A DNA stretch of 64,000 bases, taken from positions 1 through 64,000 of the forward strand of contig ARYC01000010.1 of NCBI GenBank assembly GCA_000711775.1. The letters are read 5' to 3'. Both the position numbers and the translations under genes were made by a program. Below the pieces are notes generated by a model, which saw only the letters and a list, made by a program, of their open reading frames with translations, was not told where the DNA came from and did not search any database. Shown here in pieces: positions 1-10,995 of the stretch (position 1 is the first letter of the stretch; each line of letters starts with the position of its first letter). This stretch comes from Oxytricha trifallax (Eukaryota; Ciliophora; Spirotrichea; Sporadotrichida; Oxytrichidae).

Positions 1-108
1 GGTATCTATCGGATGGTTTTTAATTACCGCGAATCCTGTTTCTTTTAGTGATTTGGCAAATTCGGGACTGGCATTTGCTGATTTGAAATCAACCTGAGCT
101 ACATGCAT
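1..108 (-). CDS. N-terminus of a probable 2OG-Fe(II) oxygenase (partial)
   Basis: The 36 visible codons start at an ATG at 108 and run off the left edge of the window. A purine-rich GGAG lies about 6 bases upstream of this ATG and supports the start. The piece ends in a motif of the form SLKETGFAVIKNHPI, which is typical of the N-terminal region of isopenicillin-N-synthase-like 2-oxoglutarate/Fe(II) dioxygenases. The catalytic HxD...H residues would lie outside the window, so substrate and activity cannot be inferred. The gene is transcribed in the same direction as mnmA, 40 bases downstream of its stop codon, and may be in the same transcription unit. Confidence 0.5.
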   Translation of the reverse strand, partial: MHVAQVDFKSANASPEFAKSLKETGFAVIKNHPIDT

Positions 109-148
109 GTTTTTCTCCAAAAGGTTACTTTTTGAATTAATAGTTAAT

Positions 149-1204
149 TTATAAAATTATTCCGCCACCTAGGCATAAATTGCCATCATAGATGACTACT
201 GACTGTCCTGGGGTGATTGCCCATTGTGGTTGTTCAAAATCAAGCATTATTTCATCATTGTCCGTTATTTTTAATCTACATCTGGCATCCTGCATCCGGT
301 ATCTAGTTTTTGCTGTATAAATTCCTTCGACGGGGAGTTTGTCAAGCCCAAAACTCAACTGTCGGGCAGTAAGAGTTTTTTTTAGTAATAGCGGATGGTC
401 ATGTCCCTGCACAACGATTAATTCATTTGTAGCCAGATTTTTATCGGCAACAAACCATGGTTCGCCTTGTCCGCCAATCCCAAGACCCTTGCGTTGACCG
501 ATAGTATAATACATTAAGCCACTGTGTTCGGCGATTATTTTACCATCTGGAGTGACCATTTTGCCAGTCTTAGTTGGTAAGTATTTTTGTAAGAACTCGC
601 GAAATGGCCGTTCACCAATAAAGCAGATCCCGGTACTATCCTTCTTGTCTGCGTTTGGTAAATTAAGCTTTGCTGCCAATTTACGAATTTCCGGTTTGGT
701 TATTTTTGCGAGTGGAAATAGGGAATGCTTTATCTGATACTGATTGAGGCGATAGAGAAAATAGCTCTGATCTTTATTGGTATCTTCTGCTTTCATTAGA
801 AGCTCGCCATCCGCAAGAGTAGTTTTTCCAACATAATGTCCTGTTGCAATATAGTCTGCACCAAGAGTTAAGGCATGTTCAAGAAATGCCTTAAATTTTA
901 TTTCTGAATTACATAAAATATCTGGGTTTGGCGTTCTACCAGCCTGATATTCTGCGAGAAAATAGCTAAATACCCGATCTTTATAATTTTTGGCAAAATT
1001 GACAATTTCCATGTCTATTCCCAATAAATCTGCCACTGCAATGGCATCAAGGCTATCTTCCTTGATTGTACAATATTCATCATTATCATCATCTTCCCAG
1101 TTTTGCATGAATATGCCAGTTACATCATGTCCTTCTTGTTTTAGTAAGTATGCTGCAACGGAAGAGTCAACACCACCTGACATGCCAATTACTATTTTTG
1201 CCAT
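149..1204 (-). CDS. mnmA: tRNA-specific 2-thiouridylase MnmA
   Basis: A 351-residue intact protein of normal length for MnmA/TrmU. MnmA thiolates C2 of the wobble uridine in tRNA-Lys, -Glu and -Gln, using ATP and sulfur relayed from IscS/TusE, in the cytoplasm. The N-terminus carries the PP-loop ATPase motif SGGVDSS (residues 9-15). The two catalytic cysteines are at C98 (in [12 protein letters not shown]) and C194 (in [13 protein letters not shown]), matching C102 and C199 of E. coli. The C-terminal region has the usual tRNA-binding and beta-barrel motifs ([19 protein letters not shown]). The frame is undamaged and uses the standard bacterial code. A nudJ-like gene lies 36 bases upstream on the same strand, the E. 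coli order. Confidence 0.97.
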   Translation of the reverse strand: MAKIVIGMSGGVDSSVAAYLLKQEGHDVTGIFMQNWEDDDNDEYCTIKEDSLDAIAVADLLGIDMEIVNFAKNYKDRVFSYFLAEYQAGRTPNPDILCNSEIKFKAFLEHALTLGADYIATGHYVGKTTLADGELLMKAEDTNKDQSYFLYRLNQYQIKHSLFPLAKITKPEIRKLAAKLNLPNADKKDSTGICFIGERPFREFLQKYLPTKTGKMVTPDGKIIAEHSGLMYYTIGQRKGLGIGGQGEPWFVADKNLATNELIVVQGHDHPLLLKKTLTARQLSFGLDKLPVEGIYTAKTRYRMQDARCRLKITDNDEIMLDFEQPQWAITPGQSVVIYDGNLCLGGGIIL

Positions 1205-1240
1205 TTTTAATCCAGATATACGGTTAGATTATCACGATGG

Positions 1241-1680
1241 TTAGCTAGCACTTAGCAGTGGAAATTCAATTCCAGCAAGATAATCATCGATACATTTCAT
1301 AACTAATGTACTGCGTAATTCATCTTTGCGTAATTTAATTGTTTCAAGATCATACCAATTTGCAGCAATAACACCATCATCATTAGTCATTGGGGCTGGA
1401 GTTTCATGAATATTTTTACTACACCCTTGAAGCAGAATCTGAGGTAGGTATTTTCTGGATTTGGGTTATAGAGATAAATCCCAATCAGCTTCTTTGGGGT
1501 AAAATTCATTGAGCTATCTTCAAAAACTTCGCGAATAACTGCCGCAATTATATCTTCGTTGGCTTCAAGATGCCCGGCAGGCTGATTTAGTTTATGTCCA
1601 GTTGAAGTAACATCGGTTACCAGTAAAAATTTATTTTGATGTTCTATTACTGCTGCAACTGTTATATGGGTATTTGTCAT
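1241..1680 (-). pseudogene. nudJ: NudJ-like Nudix hydrolase, frameshifted
   Basis: Starts at ATG 1680. The N-terminal 80 or so residues match the NudJ phosphatase family (hydroxymethyl-pyrimidine and thiamine pyrophosphate hydrolysis in E. coli). The frame breaks near 1410: the original frame stops at 1387, while the next frame carries the expected C-terminus (GVIAANWYDL through KCIDDYLAGIEFP) to a stop at 1241. Adding one A to the five-A run there would restore a NudJ-length protein. The Nudix box is recognisable (GHLEANE...REVFEDSS), but the usual REVxEExG is changed: the second Glu of EE is Asp and the Gly is Ser. Either this is a decaying gene or the frameshift is a homopolymer error; the altered box favours reduced function. 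Confidence 0.85.
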
Positions 1681-1928
1681 TTATGCGCTTTCATCATCAC
1701 ATTTACTCGTGATTATACATTGAGAAACTATAAAAGATAACTGTATCTCTAGAGAAAGATACTAACCATTATATCAAAGAAGATTATTGGACTTTTAATG
1801 CGCTTAGTCATTTGGGGGTGCGTGATTAAAATAAATGTTTTTATTAAAGAAAGCCAAAATTAAAGTTACTAGGAGAGAATTAAACTAGTTTTAAGATTGG
1901 TATTATGTGCTGAATTTTAAAGGCTGAT

Positions 1929-2230
1929 TGGTGGAGATGGGGGGAATTGAACCCCCGTCCGAAAGCCCGCTATAACGAGTCCTACATACTTAGGAAGGTC
2001 TATCTTTATTCGCACGAATTCCGCCGGCCTACCAGGCAAAACTCGTGACTAACCACTAAAGGCTTAATTTAGATCAGTAGTCAACCTAAACCAAAGTTTG
2101 TTTAAATGGCGTTACGATCTAACCAACAAACAAGTTAGGGGTAATGAAGAGATATTACTGTGTGCGAATAATGTTTGCAGATTAGTTTAGTCATGTTTCG
2201 TGATAACTGAAATCAGATGATCTAATTATT
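1929..2230 (-). ncRNA. ssrA: tmRNA (ssrA), 3' part
   Basis: The minus strand ends in a tRNA-like T-arm (GGACGGGGGTTCAATTCC) followed by CATCTCCACCA with an encoded CCA at 1929. The preceding GTTAGTCACGAGTTTTGCC and AAGTATGTAGGACT blocks match the 3' pseudoknot and acceptor regions of gammaproteobacterial tmRNA, which rescues stalled ribosomes. A GCAAAC, the usual start of the tag reading frame (Ala-Asn), is seen near 2180. The 5' half, with the GG...TTCGACGG start that should pair with the acceptor 3' strand, is not recognisable upstream to at least 2,500. The gene is therefore probably truncated, and the point of loss lies near the bacterial/ciliate junction. Confidence 0.85.
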
Positions 2231-2529
2231 ATTCTTTGTAATCCTTTTATTTCCTAATCAATACATTTAATATAGTAAGTTAACTGAATTACAAATAAAT
2301 TATAAAATGAGATAATTACAAACTATGACATAAAAAGAGGGTAAAAGAAAAAATAAACTTAAAATTTGTTTTTATTGCGCCACTTTTTGTTATAATACAA
2401 TGTTTAGAGATATTACAATTAAATTATTATAGACTATCTTATTCTATAAATATCAAAGATAAAATTTCAATATTTACTTCTACAATTCACTAAAAATGAT
2501 TTGTAAATATAATTTTTTAAAAATTTTTT
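2231..2529. other. Junction zone between bacterial and ciliate DNA
   Basis: No gene is seen. Composition drops from a mixed bacterial pattern to strongly AT-rich sequence. tmRNA similarity ends near 2,230 and the first ciliate-type coding block begins near 2,530. A sigma-70-like TATAAT occurs at 2391-2396 on the plus strand without a convincing gene behind it. The exact breakpoint cannot be fixed by eye. A true insertion and an assembly or amplification chimera are both possible. Confidence 0.6.
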
Positions 2530-2815
2530 TTAAAATAGCAAGATTCTTTTCGCATTCTTCAGCTTTAGATAATCAAGGGCTGATATATAAGTTTCACATA
2601 CTACTGCTTGATCCATGTCCTACCCATTTAAAAGATTTGGAAAGCCACATACTAACAAGCACTTCCTTTGAAGTTAAAGGACTCCTTGCATTTAGAAGAT
2701 TGCCCATGCTTTGGCTTTCTCATCTAACGGTAAATTTGAATTCTTATCAGTAGTAGAAAAATACCTTGACGATTTCTCATTTTATCGATGATTATTCCTC
2801 TTGATTTTAAAGTCT
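2530..2815 (-). CDS. EMC2 (TTC35)-like coding block
   Basis: Read on the minus strand with TAA/TAG as glutamine, this block stays open from about 2815 to 2530. It encodes a helical segment including VVCETYISALDYLKLKNAKRI. This resembles the first TPR region of ER membrane complex subunit 2, where metazoan EMC2 has the pattern IIYEQVMIAALDY followed by a Leu-rich helix. Four in-frame TAA/TAG codons fall in this piece. No start or stop belonging to a complete gene is visible, so this is one micronuclear segment. The family call rests on one helix pair and is moderate; the coding nature is better supported. Confidence 0.45.
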
Positions 2816-2911
2816 TTATATTGGCAGCATTAGATTTATGAGTCAACCAATCATTAATTCAAGACTCATAGGGTGATTAAAACCCTAGCTACTGTGTGTG
2901 AGCTTTGTTGT

Positions 2912-3760
2912 CTAGGATAATACTGCGAGGATTTTATCTTCAAAATTGCTGTTAGTAAAGTTAATAGTTTGGTATTGGAATTCTATAGAGGCAGCATTAG
3001 CAAAGTTGGGAGCAAACTTGATGTTATAATAAATAATAGTTTCAAGAACAACTAGAAGTAAAGTAGTTTTTTCATCAGTAAAAACGGATTTAGTCTTAGA
3101 GTAGATCTTAACATAATATGAACGGAAGGGAACATCTCCAATAGTATAGTCTAAGTATATATAATTGTAACCCAAGGATGGCATTTGGCTGATCTATATA
3201 AATAAAATCTTTAAGAATTCAATTAATGTAGCTAAAGCTCTGATTTACATTCCCTCTTCAATCAACTATGGTAGTGACACCTAGGTCCTTGGTTTAGCAC
3301 TCATTAGAGTTAATGAGACCATGTGCTTGCAAATAATTCACAGTTTGTGGCTAGTAGATGAGCATGTGTTAAATAGGGCCAGACCTCTGGCCTTGGTCTC
3401 GTTGCTTGATAGCAATGATTACTTCTAGTCTATAGGTACACGTTATTCTTCACATCTTGTAATCCTCTCCACCTTGGTAAAGGTTTTAATTCTTAAAGGC
3501 CAATCGCTTCTTGATCAGGTGACATTCTTCTTCATGCTCAATCTTATCTTTGTGGTGTTCGATTTGAGTATGTCAGATGTTGTCCAAAGAAAGGCCAGCC
3601 TGAGACCCAACTTGACCCAGCCCACCCATGGTTTATGTCGTAGGTGAGGCAGCATCTGTAGTGGCAGCACTTAGTGAGACATCTGCTCCACTAGTGGCGA
3701 TTGGTAGTCGAAAATGTCTTTAAGCTTGCATTGATTCTGTTGTAACATGGCGTGTCAGTA
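2912..3760 (-). CDS. Unidentified minus-strand coding blocks
   Basis: Two blocks are seen. From 3184 to 2912 an ORF of 90 residues is open without any TAA/TAG and contains GDVPFRSYYVKIYSKTKS and an Asn/Phe-rich end. From 3760 to about 3200 the DNA is GC-richer than its surroundings; with TAA/TAG as Gln it reads KIEHEEECHLIKKRLAF, then LEVIIAIKQRDQG and YLQAHGLINSNEC, interrupted by two in-frame TGA codons. They may belong to the same gene as the EMC2-like block downstream on this strand, but this is not shown. I do not recognise a family. The two TGA codons could be nonsense mutations. Confidence 0.4.
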
Positions 3761-4324
3761 TAGAGATCGTCAGTAATTCAATTTTATAATATTAACATTA
3801 AAAGGAAGCAAACAAGCCTTAAAGCTTGTAGATTTCTATTTATGATTTGATGCCTTTATATTTATATATATTATAAACATATGCCAATAAATTAGTAATA
3901 ATTATACACATTTAAATTATTATTTTTTATTAAAACCACCTTATTCAAATTCAGCTTTTTATAAATAATAGTATTAGTTATTCTATATCTGATCTCAATA
4001 CTCTCTAAATATGACAGTGGTGAATTACTATAAAAAGGACTCTTCCTATAATTACGAATATTAACTTATTATTGCTTTATGTTGATTCTTTCATCTTCTT
4101 TCACTTAATGTTTCCCTTTCTTTACTTGTTTAATCTTGAATTTGTAAATTAACTTTCTATTTATTACAAGATACTTTATTTAAATATTTGCCAGTGTTGA
4201 TTGGAGCAAGATTGGTGTTTTATCTTGTTAATGCCACCACTGAGCTTCATGCACTGCCTCTTTTTACCAATTCTCCTTCATCTTACTATCAACCTCAACA
4301 AATATAGGTTATTAATAATTCTCT
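3761..4324. other. AT-rich spacer, no gene seen
   Basis: Largely A+T with short homopolymers. I found no open coherent reading in either strand. It separates minus-strand coding blocks to the left from the plus-strand importin-like gene to the right, so it may hold 5' flanks of divergent genes. Confidence 0.4.
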
Positions 4325-7140
4325 TCTAATCCAATGAATATATTGATGACACAAGCAAGATTAGGCCTGTGATCCTAGCAGCTGTCAAGTACTTTACTCA
4401 ACCCAATCCCGAGATCAGATTGCTGCTTTTCACTGCATAGCTCAAGCTTCTGACGACACGATTGAAGAATTCTAAGAAAACCTCAGAGGGTGAGTATTTC
4501 CCGCACTTATTCAAATGGTTAAAGATCAAATGCCAGGAGACTAGGCTTCCACTGCTACTTTCACCAATTTACTTGAAGGAGGTAGCAAGGAAAATTGCTT
4601 ACAAAACATCACTATGATTATTATTTCATAGTTGTTGAGATTATTAACAGTGGTATCGCCATCATTTAATTGAAATTCAAGCAATACAATGTAATAGATT
4701 CAATAAAGAAAAGATTTATAAAGTAGTTAGAATAATAATTAAATTTAGTTATGCAGTGAGTTTAGTCAGATCATAATCTAACTTATATTTATTGTAAGAG
4801 TGAAGTTAAATAAAATAATTTTATTACATCGATCATACCATATATGTTTAGATGTTAAAGTTAAATTATTATAATATTTAATATTAAAATTGGAAGAATA
4901 TCGTTTTATATAATTTATAATAAAAACGCAGGACTATAGCTTCTGAATTAGTTAATTCAATATGTGATTTCCCTCCACTTATTTGCTCCCAGTCCTCATC
5001 CTAGACTCCACTAAGATATTAATTTGTTGAGAGGAACACTATAAGAGTTTTTGAGTCACTGGCTGAATCAACTAGAAAAAGCCTCAGCCAATGCTTTGAA
5101 GATACCTTGAAATTTTTATTGAATATTATCTACCTACAGCAAGCAGCACCTTATGTAATTCTAGGGTCAAGTTACTGAGAGCATTGCCATAATCGTTGCT
5201 TCAGTTGATCTCGATATTGTTAGATCTCATACTTGTCCTTATCATTTAAGCTATGCCAAATGACCAAAACAAACAACTTGACTCAAAGGATCTACAAGCA
5301 ACATCACTGCCTTCATCAAATAGAAGATAGTATCTTCAATATAAAGAAATTTCCAGGTCAAATTATTTAAATAAATTATTTATATTAATTTTAACCTATA
5401 AATAAATATATAAGAAACTACTACTTAATATGATTTAGTTTCTCTGTTGCTTATAGTATAATCAGCAGCTAAGACAGAAGATTGCCACTTGCTCTCCATC
5501 ATTCCCAATGAGATCGAAGAAAAGAATGCTATCATTCCAGTGCTGGTTGACTTCATCGTTGTGCTTGGTGATGGCTCTGCTGACTTTGTTGAACTAGCAT
5601 GCTAGTTTAATCGCTTATGAAACTGATAACTGCGTTGGAAACACATTTGCAAGAACTTACCCAGGATTAATATATCAAAATACGATTATAATATATAAAG
5701 AAATGTCTAGCCAGATGTATTTATATGAACAACACTTGCAGTGGAGTACTCTTAGATAGCATAGGAAGGACTTATCTTGATTCTGTTTGGAAGTGAACTC
5801 AAAATGAGACTGAGGCTGATGCTGTGATATGCTAAATTAAGGTTATAAGGGAAGTAGCCTATGAAATTGATGAAGGTTGCTTCACTTAGGAGACTGTCAA
5901 TACTCTTTATAGACATCAAGTCAAAATGAATATTATCAATTAATCAAATATATATTTATTAATTAAACTGTATTTCAAGTAAAACAAAAGAATCAACTAG
6001 AATGATGAACTAGCCAAGAGCGAGGATAGGAATGACGAAGATGTCGAAATGGGTCAAGATGAGCCCAAAGTCACAAGTGACTAGCACTAGAATGAATAGA
6101 ACCATCAGTTGCAAATCGCTGTAATTACTGAAATAATTTTCAGAACTATAACATCTGAAATTCTTCAACCTTGTAAAAAACAATTGAATAAATCCACCGC
6201 ACGATAAGATATATTTAAATAAATAGTCATATCCTTCTCCTCATCAATTGTGGTGTCAGTGTTATGGCTAAGAAACTTTCTTCGCAACTATTGTTAATAA
6301 CTGCTTCCTTGGTTTGAAATCAACCATCGAGTGCCGAATGCCATCACCAGTCAAGAAGGAGAAATCAGAGGTCAAACAATTTAACCACGCTAAGGACAAC
6401 ACTGTTTCTACTCTTGGAGAAGCTATTAGATACTAAACTGAGTGCATCTATCTGTCAGTATAAATATTCTTCATCTAAAGATTAAATAACTTAATTAGTG
6501 TAGGTTAATAAATAAAAACTAATGAGTTGTTTTAGTATAAAATCTCAATAATTTCGTTATTATAGCATAAATTAATCGATTATAATTATCTTTGATTTAT
6601 AGAGAAGACGCGGATTAGTTTAATATTACCAATAGTATAAGCAATATAGTTAATAATCTATATATAATATATTTTTTAAGATTAACATAATATTCTAATC
6701 ATTTTCTTGATACTAAAGACATCATTCTGGGCTATCTCAACCTTTCACCAGACAAGAACGATGCTGAGGAAGCTAAGGTTTAGAACGAGATCCTTGCTTC
6801 TCTCATAACTGGCTGCCAGCTAGTTTTTTTTGGTGATTAATATCAAAGATTCGAGTAGATCATTACAATTCTTAGAGATGTCTTCGATAAACAGCAAGTT
6901 GAGACTCAAGCCTGCAATTGATAACTATCGTAATAAGCAACCTCAAAAGAATTAATTGATTTAATTTTAAATAAACATGAAGACAATTCAATATCTTAGT
7001 GAGATTTGCCGAGTAGATAAACTAAACTAGAATCGAGTAGGTTACCTTGTTTAAGTAGTGTGGTATCGATTGAAATCTCCTGCTCGACTTCAAAGCCATC
7101 ACTAAAGGTCAACTTCTAGTAGAAGCAAAAGCTTAAATCG
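4325..7140 (+). CDS. Importin-beta3 / IPO5-like karyopherin, segmented germline gene
   Basis: A chain of plus-strand coding blocks reads as HEAT repeats of the importin-beta3 (IPO5, yeast Kap121) family, which carries cargo into the nucleus with Ran. In order: IAAFHCIAQASDD (about 4420), ESLAESTRKSLSQCFEDTL (5055), the LDIV helix (5200), NEIEEKNAIIPVLVDFIV (5510), IREVAYEIDEGCF (5850), an acidic linker (6000-6080), KDNTVSTLGEAIRYQTECI (6390) and DIILGYLNLSPDKNDAEEA (6720). The order follows the C-terminal half of human IPO5, so the blocks are not scrambled. Between them lie AT-rich stretches such as 4680-4960 and 6480-6710, the pattern of internal eliminated sequences. Many Gln positions are TAA/TAG. 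One in-frame TGA (4491) and a frame change near 6270 are seen. The N-terminal half was not found nearby. Confidence 0.75.
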
Positions 7141-8170
7141 CAAAAATATCACTAATCTCTAGTGAATCAGTTCGTTTGAATGAAAAGCCATTATATGAAA
7201 CTTGCTACCAATTAGGCACACATAATATATAGATAATTTTAATTGATAATATGTCTACTTGTAAGTATGGTTTACTATAGTTAGTTGGTTATCAAGTGCC
7301 GATTAAATTCGAACAGGTCTCTGTAGAACTCTTAAAATTAGTATTATGCAAAGAGTTCTCTTCAGATGTCGGTGAAAGCGACTGACAGTGCCATCTGATG
7401 AATTGTGATAAATATTCTTTCAAAGTTTTCCAGTCTTCGTCAATTAAACGCATAAGTGTTTTTGCATACAATCCGAATAAATTAAGATTATATTGAATTC
7501 ATATAAATAAGAAGTTTCATAAAAGTAAGGTTATTGGCTCTCAAATCAGAGATATTAAAAATAACAGTATTAAAATAAATTAATTTTTTGCTTGATTACT
7601 ATATTGTAATTCTTAATCAACTTGAAGCTTCTGGAATTTGAATAAAGCAAACTCGCAATAAGAATGATTTTATTTTTATAGAGAAAAATTTCAAAAATAA
7701 GAAAGATAGGTAAAGCATACAGATATTTTAGGAATAAAATTATTATAGGCAGTATGATGAGCTTTTTTGAGAAAAAGAATATTAAACTCATATAAGAGGC
7801 ATTAAAAAGAGAAATTGACATTTTTTAGTTTAAAGTACTATTATTTAATTACAGCTTTGCATAGTTTTGAGGTTATCATATAATTGCCCTTTATCATAAA
7901 AAATTTACAATAATTTTTATTCTTTAGGATTGGCATAATAAGAGGGAATAACATTTCTTTTTGTAATAATCTCAATAAGTGATGAACTAGTATATAGAAT
8001 TAAAGATTAATATTGTTATCCAAATTAAGCACAAAAAAATTATTTTATTCTTGTGCAGTGAAATATTTCTTAGCAACTATATAATTTCCCTGTGAAATAC
8101 TAAATAAAATCTACAATTGAGTCATGAAAACACTGAATGAAACAATATTAAGGATAAATCTCAGTATAAT
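7141..8170. other. AT-rich region, no supportable gene
   Basis: Mostly low-complexity AT-rich DNA. Around 7290-7450 the composition is a little higher in GC and could hold one more short importin block or a small gene, but I could not read a coherent frame. A Phe/Ile/Leu-only ORF at 7570-7821 on the minus strand looks compositional. Confidence 0.4.
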
Positions 8171-9640
8171 TAAAATAATGAGTATCCACATTGAGGTCTC
8201 TTGGAACCTCCTGATTTATTTATATGTTAATATTTATGGACTAGCCCTTTTGGTTATTTTACATTAATATATCAGCTTATGATTTCTGAGGACTATAGTA
8301 CTGATTTCTCGAAATTCTATTTGGTTTTCTTCTTTTTCCCCTTCTTTCTCCTACAATCTTTCACTTCCTCATATGCAATATGGTTGAACTACCAATGGTT
8401 AAGTATAAGCTGTAATTAATAAAAGACTCTATGATTTCTTCTCTCAGTTAATTTTTCCTTTAAATTTGTTGAAGGCGAATATTTTACCAAATTGAATAGA
8501 GTGTTTGGATATTACATATATCTATGCTGAAAAGAGAAGGTAGGGTATTATAATCATCAGGGTTACTTTCTTGATCAAAGATGAGGATAAATTTACCTAG
8601 AATATGGATTATATTGTTACTATGGGATTTAGATTATTGTATGTAATTTTTGGGTTAAATTTATGAGGACTATTTCTGATTAATTTTGGTATATTTAGTA
8701 TTAAAGTATAATTTCTGACAAAATTCTGGTAAGGTATTGAGCTTATTCAGATGATTGAAGTGTGGAACATTTGAGAATCTTTTATTGAGAGAAAACTTTA
8801 TGGATCTTTCGTGGAGGTAAAATATCACAGTGTTAAAGTCTCATTGGCAGTTTAGTTTAGTTGTTGAGGCTAGGGTTCTTCCAGCTTTGTTGTTGTAGAA
8901 TTAATAAAAGAGACATCAATATTTTACTGCTCTAAGTTTGCTTTTACCAACTAATCTTGGCAGATGAGGTTAGTTATTAGATGTTTGACTCTTAAAGTGA
9001 GGTATTAAATATGAGATTTTTATGGCTGGCATTCAAGTAATGCCTAAAGATCTCTTCAGGTTAGAGCTGTTACTAATTTAGGTATTTTACTTGTGTTATA
9101 GAACTTTGGTTAGTAAATTCGCAGAGTCTTTGGTTGTTGTCATTTTTGTTTAGTACAATTTTAGGTAGATAAGTTTAATGCCTTCCTTTTTAGCCTAGAT
9201 TGTTCTTTTTGTTTTTGTATTGTTAATTTTTGTGTTAAAAGTAATTTGAAGGAACATTTAGTCGATGATTTTGGTAGTACCAAGGGATGTAGCAAATGTC
9301 GTCCTTGGCTTGGAATCATAGTAGTCAAAGGAGATATAATCATCATCACCGAGAGACGAATGAGAATTGTTGTATAATTCTCCAAAATAGATGTCGTAGC
9401 ATTTAACCGATTAGCCAGCATCGTTAGGAAGAGGAGTGTCATCAAGATATACTGTGACTGAGTCTTCCAATCGAGACAAAGAGTAGTTTGTATGAGAGGA
9501 TCATATCTCATCACAGTCCTATTCTGAAGCTTTGAGGACTTTAGTATTAGATTCGTAAAAGCTATTAACTCTCTACTTTAAATTAAGAAATTATTGTGGC
9601 TTCCTTCAGAATCTTGAAAGGAATCTTAGTGCTATATTTA
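8171..9640 (-). mobile_element. Retroelement-like copy (family RT-A), minus strand
   Basis: The 3' tail lies at 8171-8252 and, read on the minus strand, has the family signature: AAAAGGGCTAG, a spacer, then GAGACCTCAATGTG, followed by a degenerate A/T tract. The body upstream (toward 9640) is ciliate-coded. From about 9540 to 9160 one frame reads SRLEDSVTVYLDDTPLPNDAG and DYISFDYYDSKPRTTFATS with only TAG/TAA interruptions and one TGA. The last frame before the tail ends at a TGA near 8283 after a Lys-rich segment (CRRKKGKKKKTK), as would suit a nucleic-acid-binding protein. No reverse-transcriptase motif was seen. The 5' limit is uncertain, and no target duplication was found for this copy. 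Confidence 0.55.
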
Positions 9641-9763
9641 GACATGATTATGAGCTTTATCGAACATCTCACAAGTTAACCTCTAATTTAATAATTTCAG
9701 TTTATTTATCAACCTTCTTCTCCAAACATCAAATTGAATATAGATGACTCCAAAAATACTACA

Positions 9764-9809
9764 GAACTGATTTGTCACAAACAGCCGAACTGATTTGTCA
9801 CAAACAGTT
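9764..9809. repeat. Two-copy 23-bp direct repeat
   Basis: GAACTGATTTGTCACAAACAG occurs twice in tandem, at 9764 and 9787, with the last bases diverged. No function is suggested. Confidence 0.9.
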
Positions 9810-10995
9810 CCATAAGAGTAGCCATATAAAATTAGCTTTTGAAGAAATCATTTTAAATTCCTATTCTTTCTTGTGGATGATTCTCCACTTTAAATCTAGT
9901 TATTTTTATTTATGAAAAAAATAACTTAATTAAGACTTCCAAAAAACGAAAAATTAACATATATGTATATAAAATGAGAGGATTTAAAAAATTCAAAAAA
10001 CTCGAAAAGTACTACATTTTTGTTATAAATTTATTTAGATTTTAATTCATGCCTATCTACTATAATGAATTAATTAATTATTTTTGATTGAATTATGCCA
10101 GCCTACTTCAAAAGTCCTGTGTCCACAAAGAGCTAAAAGAGTAGATCATTCATTATTGGATAAAATTATAGAATTATATTTGATATATGACTAGTAATGC
10201 GCTACTCATGCTTACAAAGCTGCTTTTCCAGTACTTATGCTGTTTTTACATTTGATAAATTTGATACTTGTATTTTAATTTAGTGATCTTAATTATTAAA
10301 ATTTTTAACATTTAGAATAAAATATTATGTAATCATTGCAATTCAATTTTAATGGAAAAAATTCTTTTTATTGTTTTGCTATATAAAATACAATATTTAT
10401 ATAGATTAAAAATTTAATTAGAATGATAAATAGGAATACGCAAATTTCTTGAAATTTAATAACTATAGTATAATATTTGTAAAACTGGGCTATTTATTAA
10501 AATTACAATAAAATAATTATTAAACTCAAGATAATATTTATAAATATTCTTCGCACTTTTCTATGACTATCTTTTAACATGGTAAAGGTGTCTCATATGA
10601 GAGGTCAATACTGTATATTCGCATCATTTAAACTGTGGGTGAGTAAGAAATCACGCTTTTATAAACTCAGAGCATTGACCCGCCAAACAGTTAACCAAGC
10701 TTACTTTCACGAAACTAATATAGAAATTTAAAATGGAATGCTCTATTGTATATTTATGCAGAATTGAATGCTAAAATAAATATTTATTTAGGATTTATTA
10801 TAGCTGTTTGAATATGTACTACATTTCTATATAAAATAATTTTCACAAAGCTACAAAGTTAGCATTTAATCCTATTTTCATTGATCAGGCATATTTATAA
10901 GTACAATGGTATAAACTTCATGAATTTATCAATTAATTAAAAAAGCTATCAAAAGAAATAGCAAGAAGGAACATTTTATCAAATTAATATTGATA
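9810..10995. other. AT-rich region, no gene seen
   Basis: No coherent reading frame on either strand. A slightly GC-richer patch at 10570-10720 carries no recognisable element. Confidence 0.4.

Noticed and set aside
552..1244. Plus-strand ORFs opposite mnmA
   Set aside because: They are antisense shadows of a well-conserved gene and carry no motif.
2215..2236. GATCTAATTATTATT near the tmRNA as an RT-A tail end
   Set aside because: Only the microsatellite-like part matches; AAAAGGGCTAG and the hairpin are absent.
2367..2400. Sigma-70-like promoter (TTGTTT, TATAAT)
   Set aside because: The spacing is 19 bases, no bacterial gene follows, and AT-rich DNA gives such matches often.
4480..4500. 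GGTGAGTAT resembling a 5' splice site in the importin gene
   Set aside because: The reading continues directly across it (VFPALIQMVKDQM), so no intron is needed; only the in-frame TGA remains odd.
7570..7821. Minus-strand ORF rich in Ile, Leu, Phe
   Set aside because: Composition is what AT-rich DNA yields by chance; a membrane protein cannot be argued from it.
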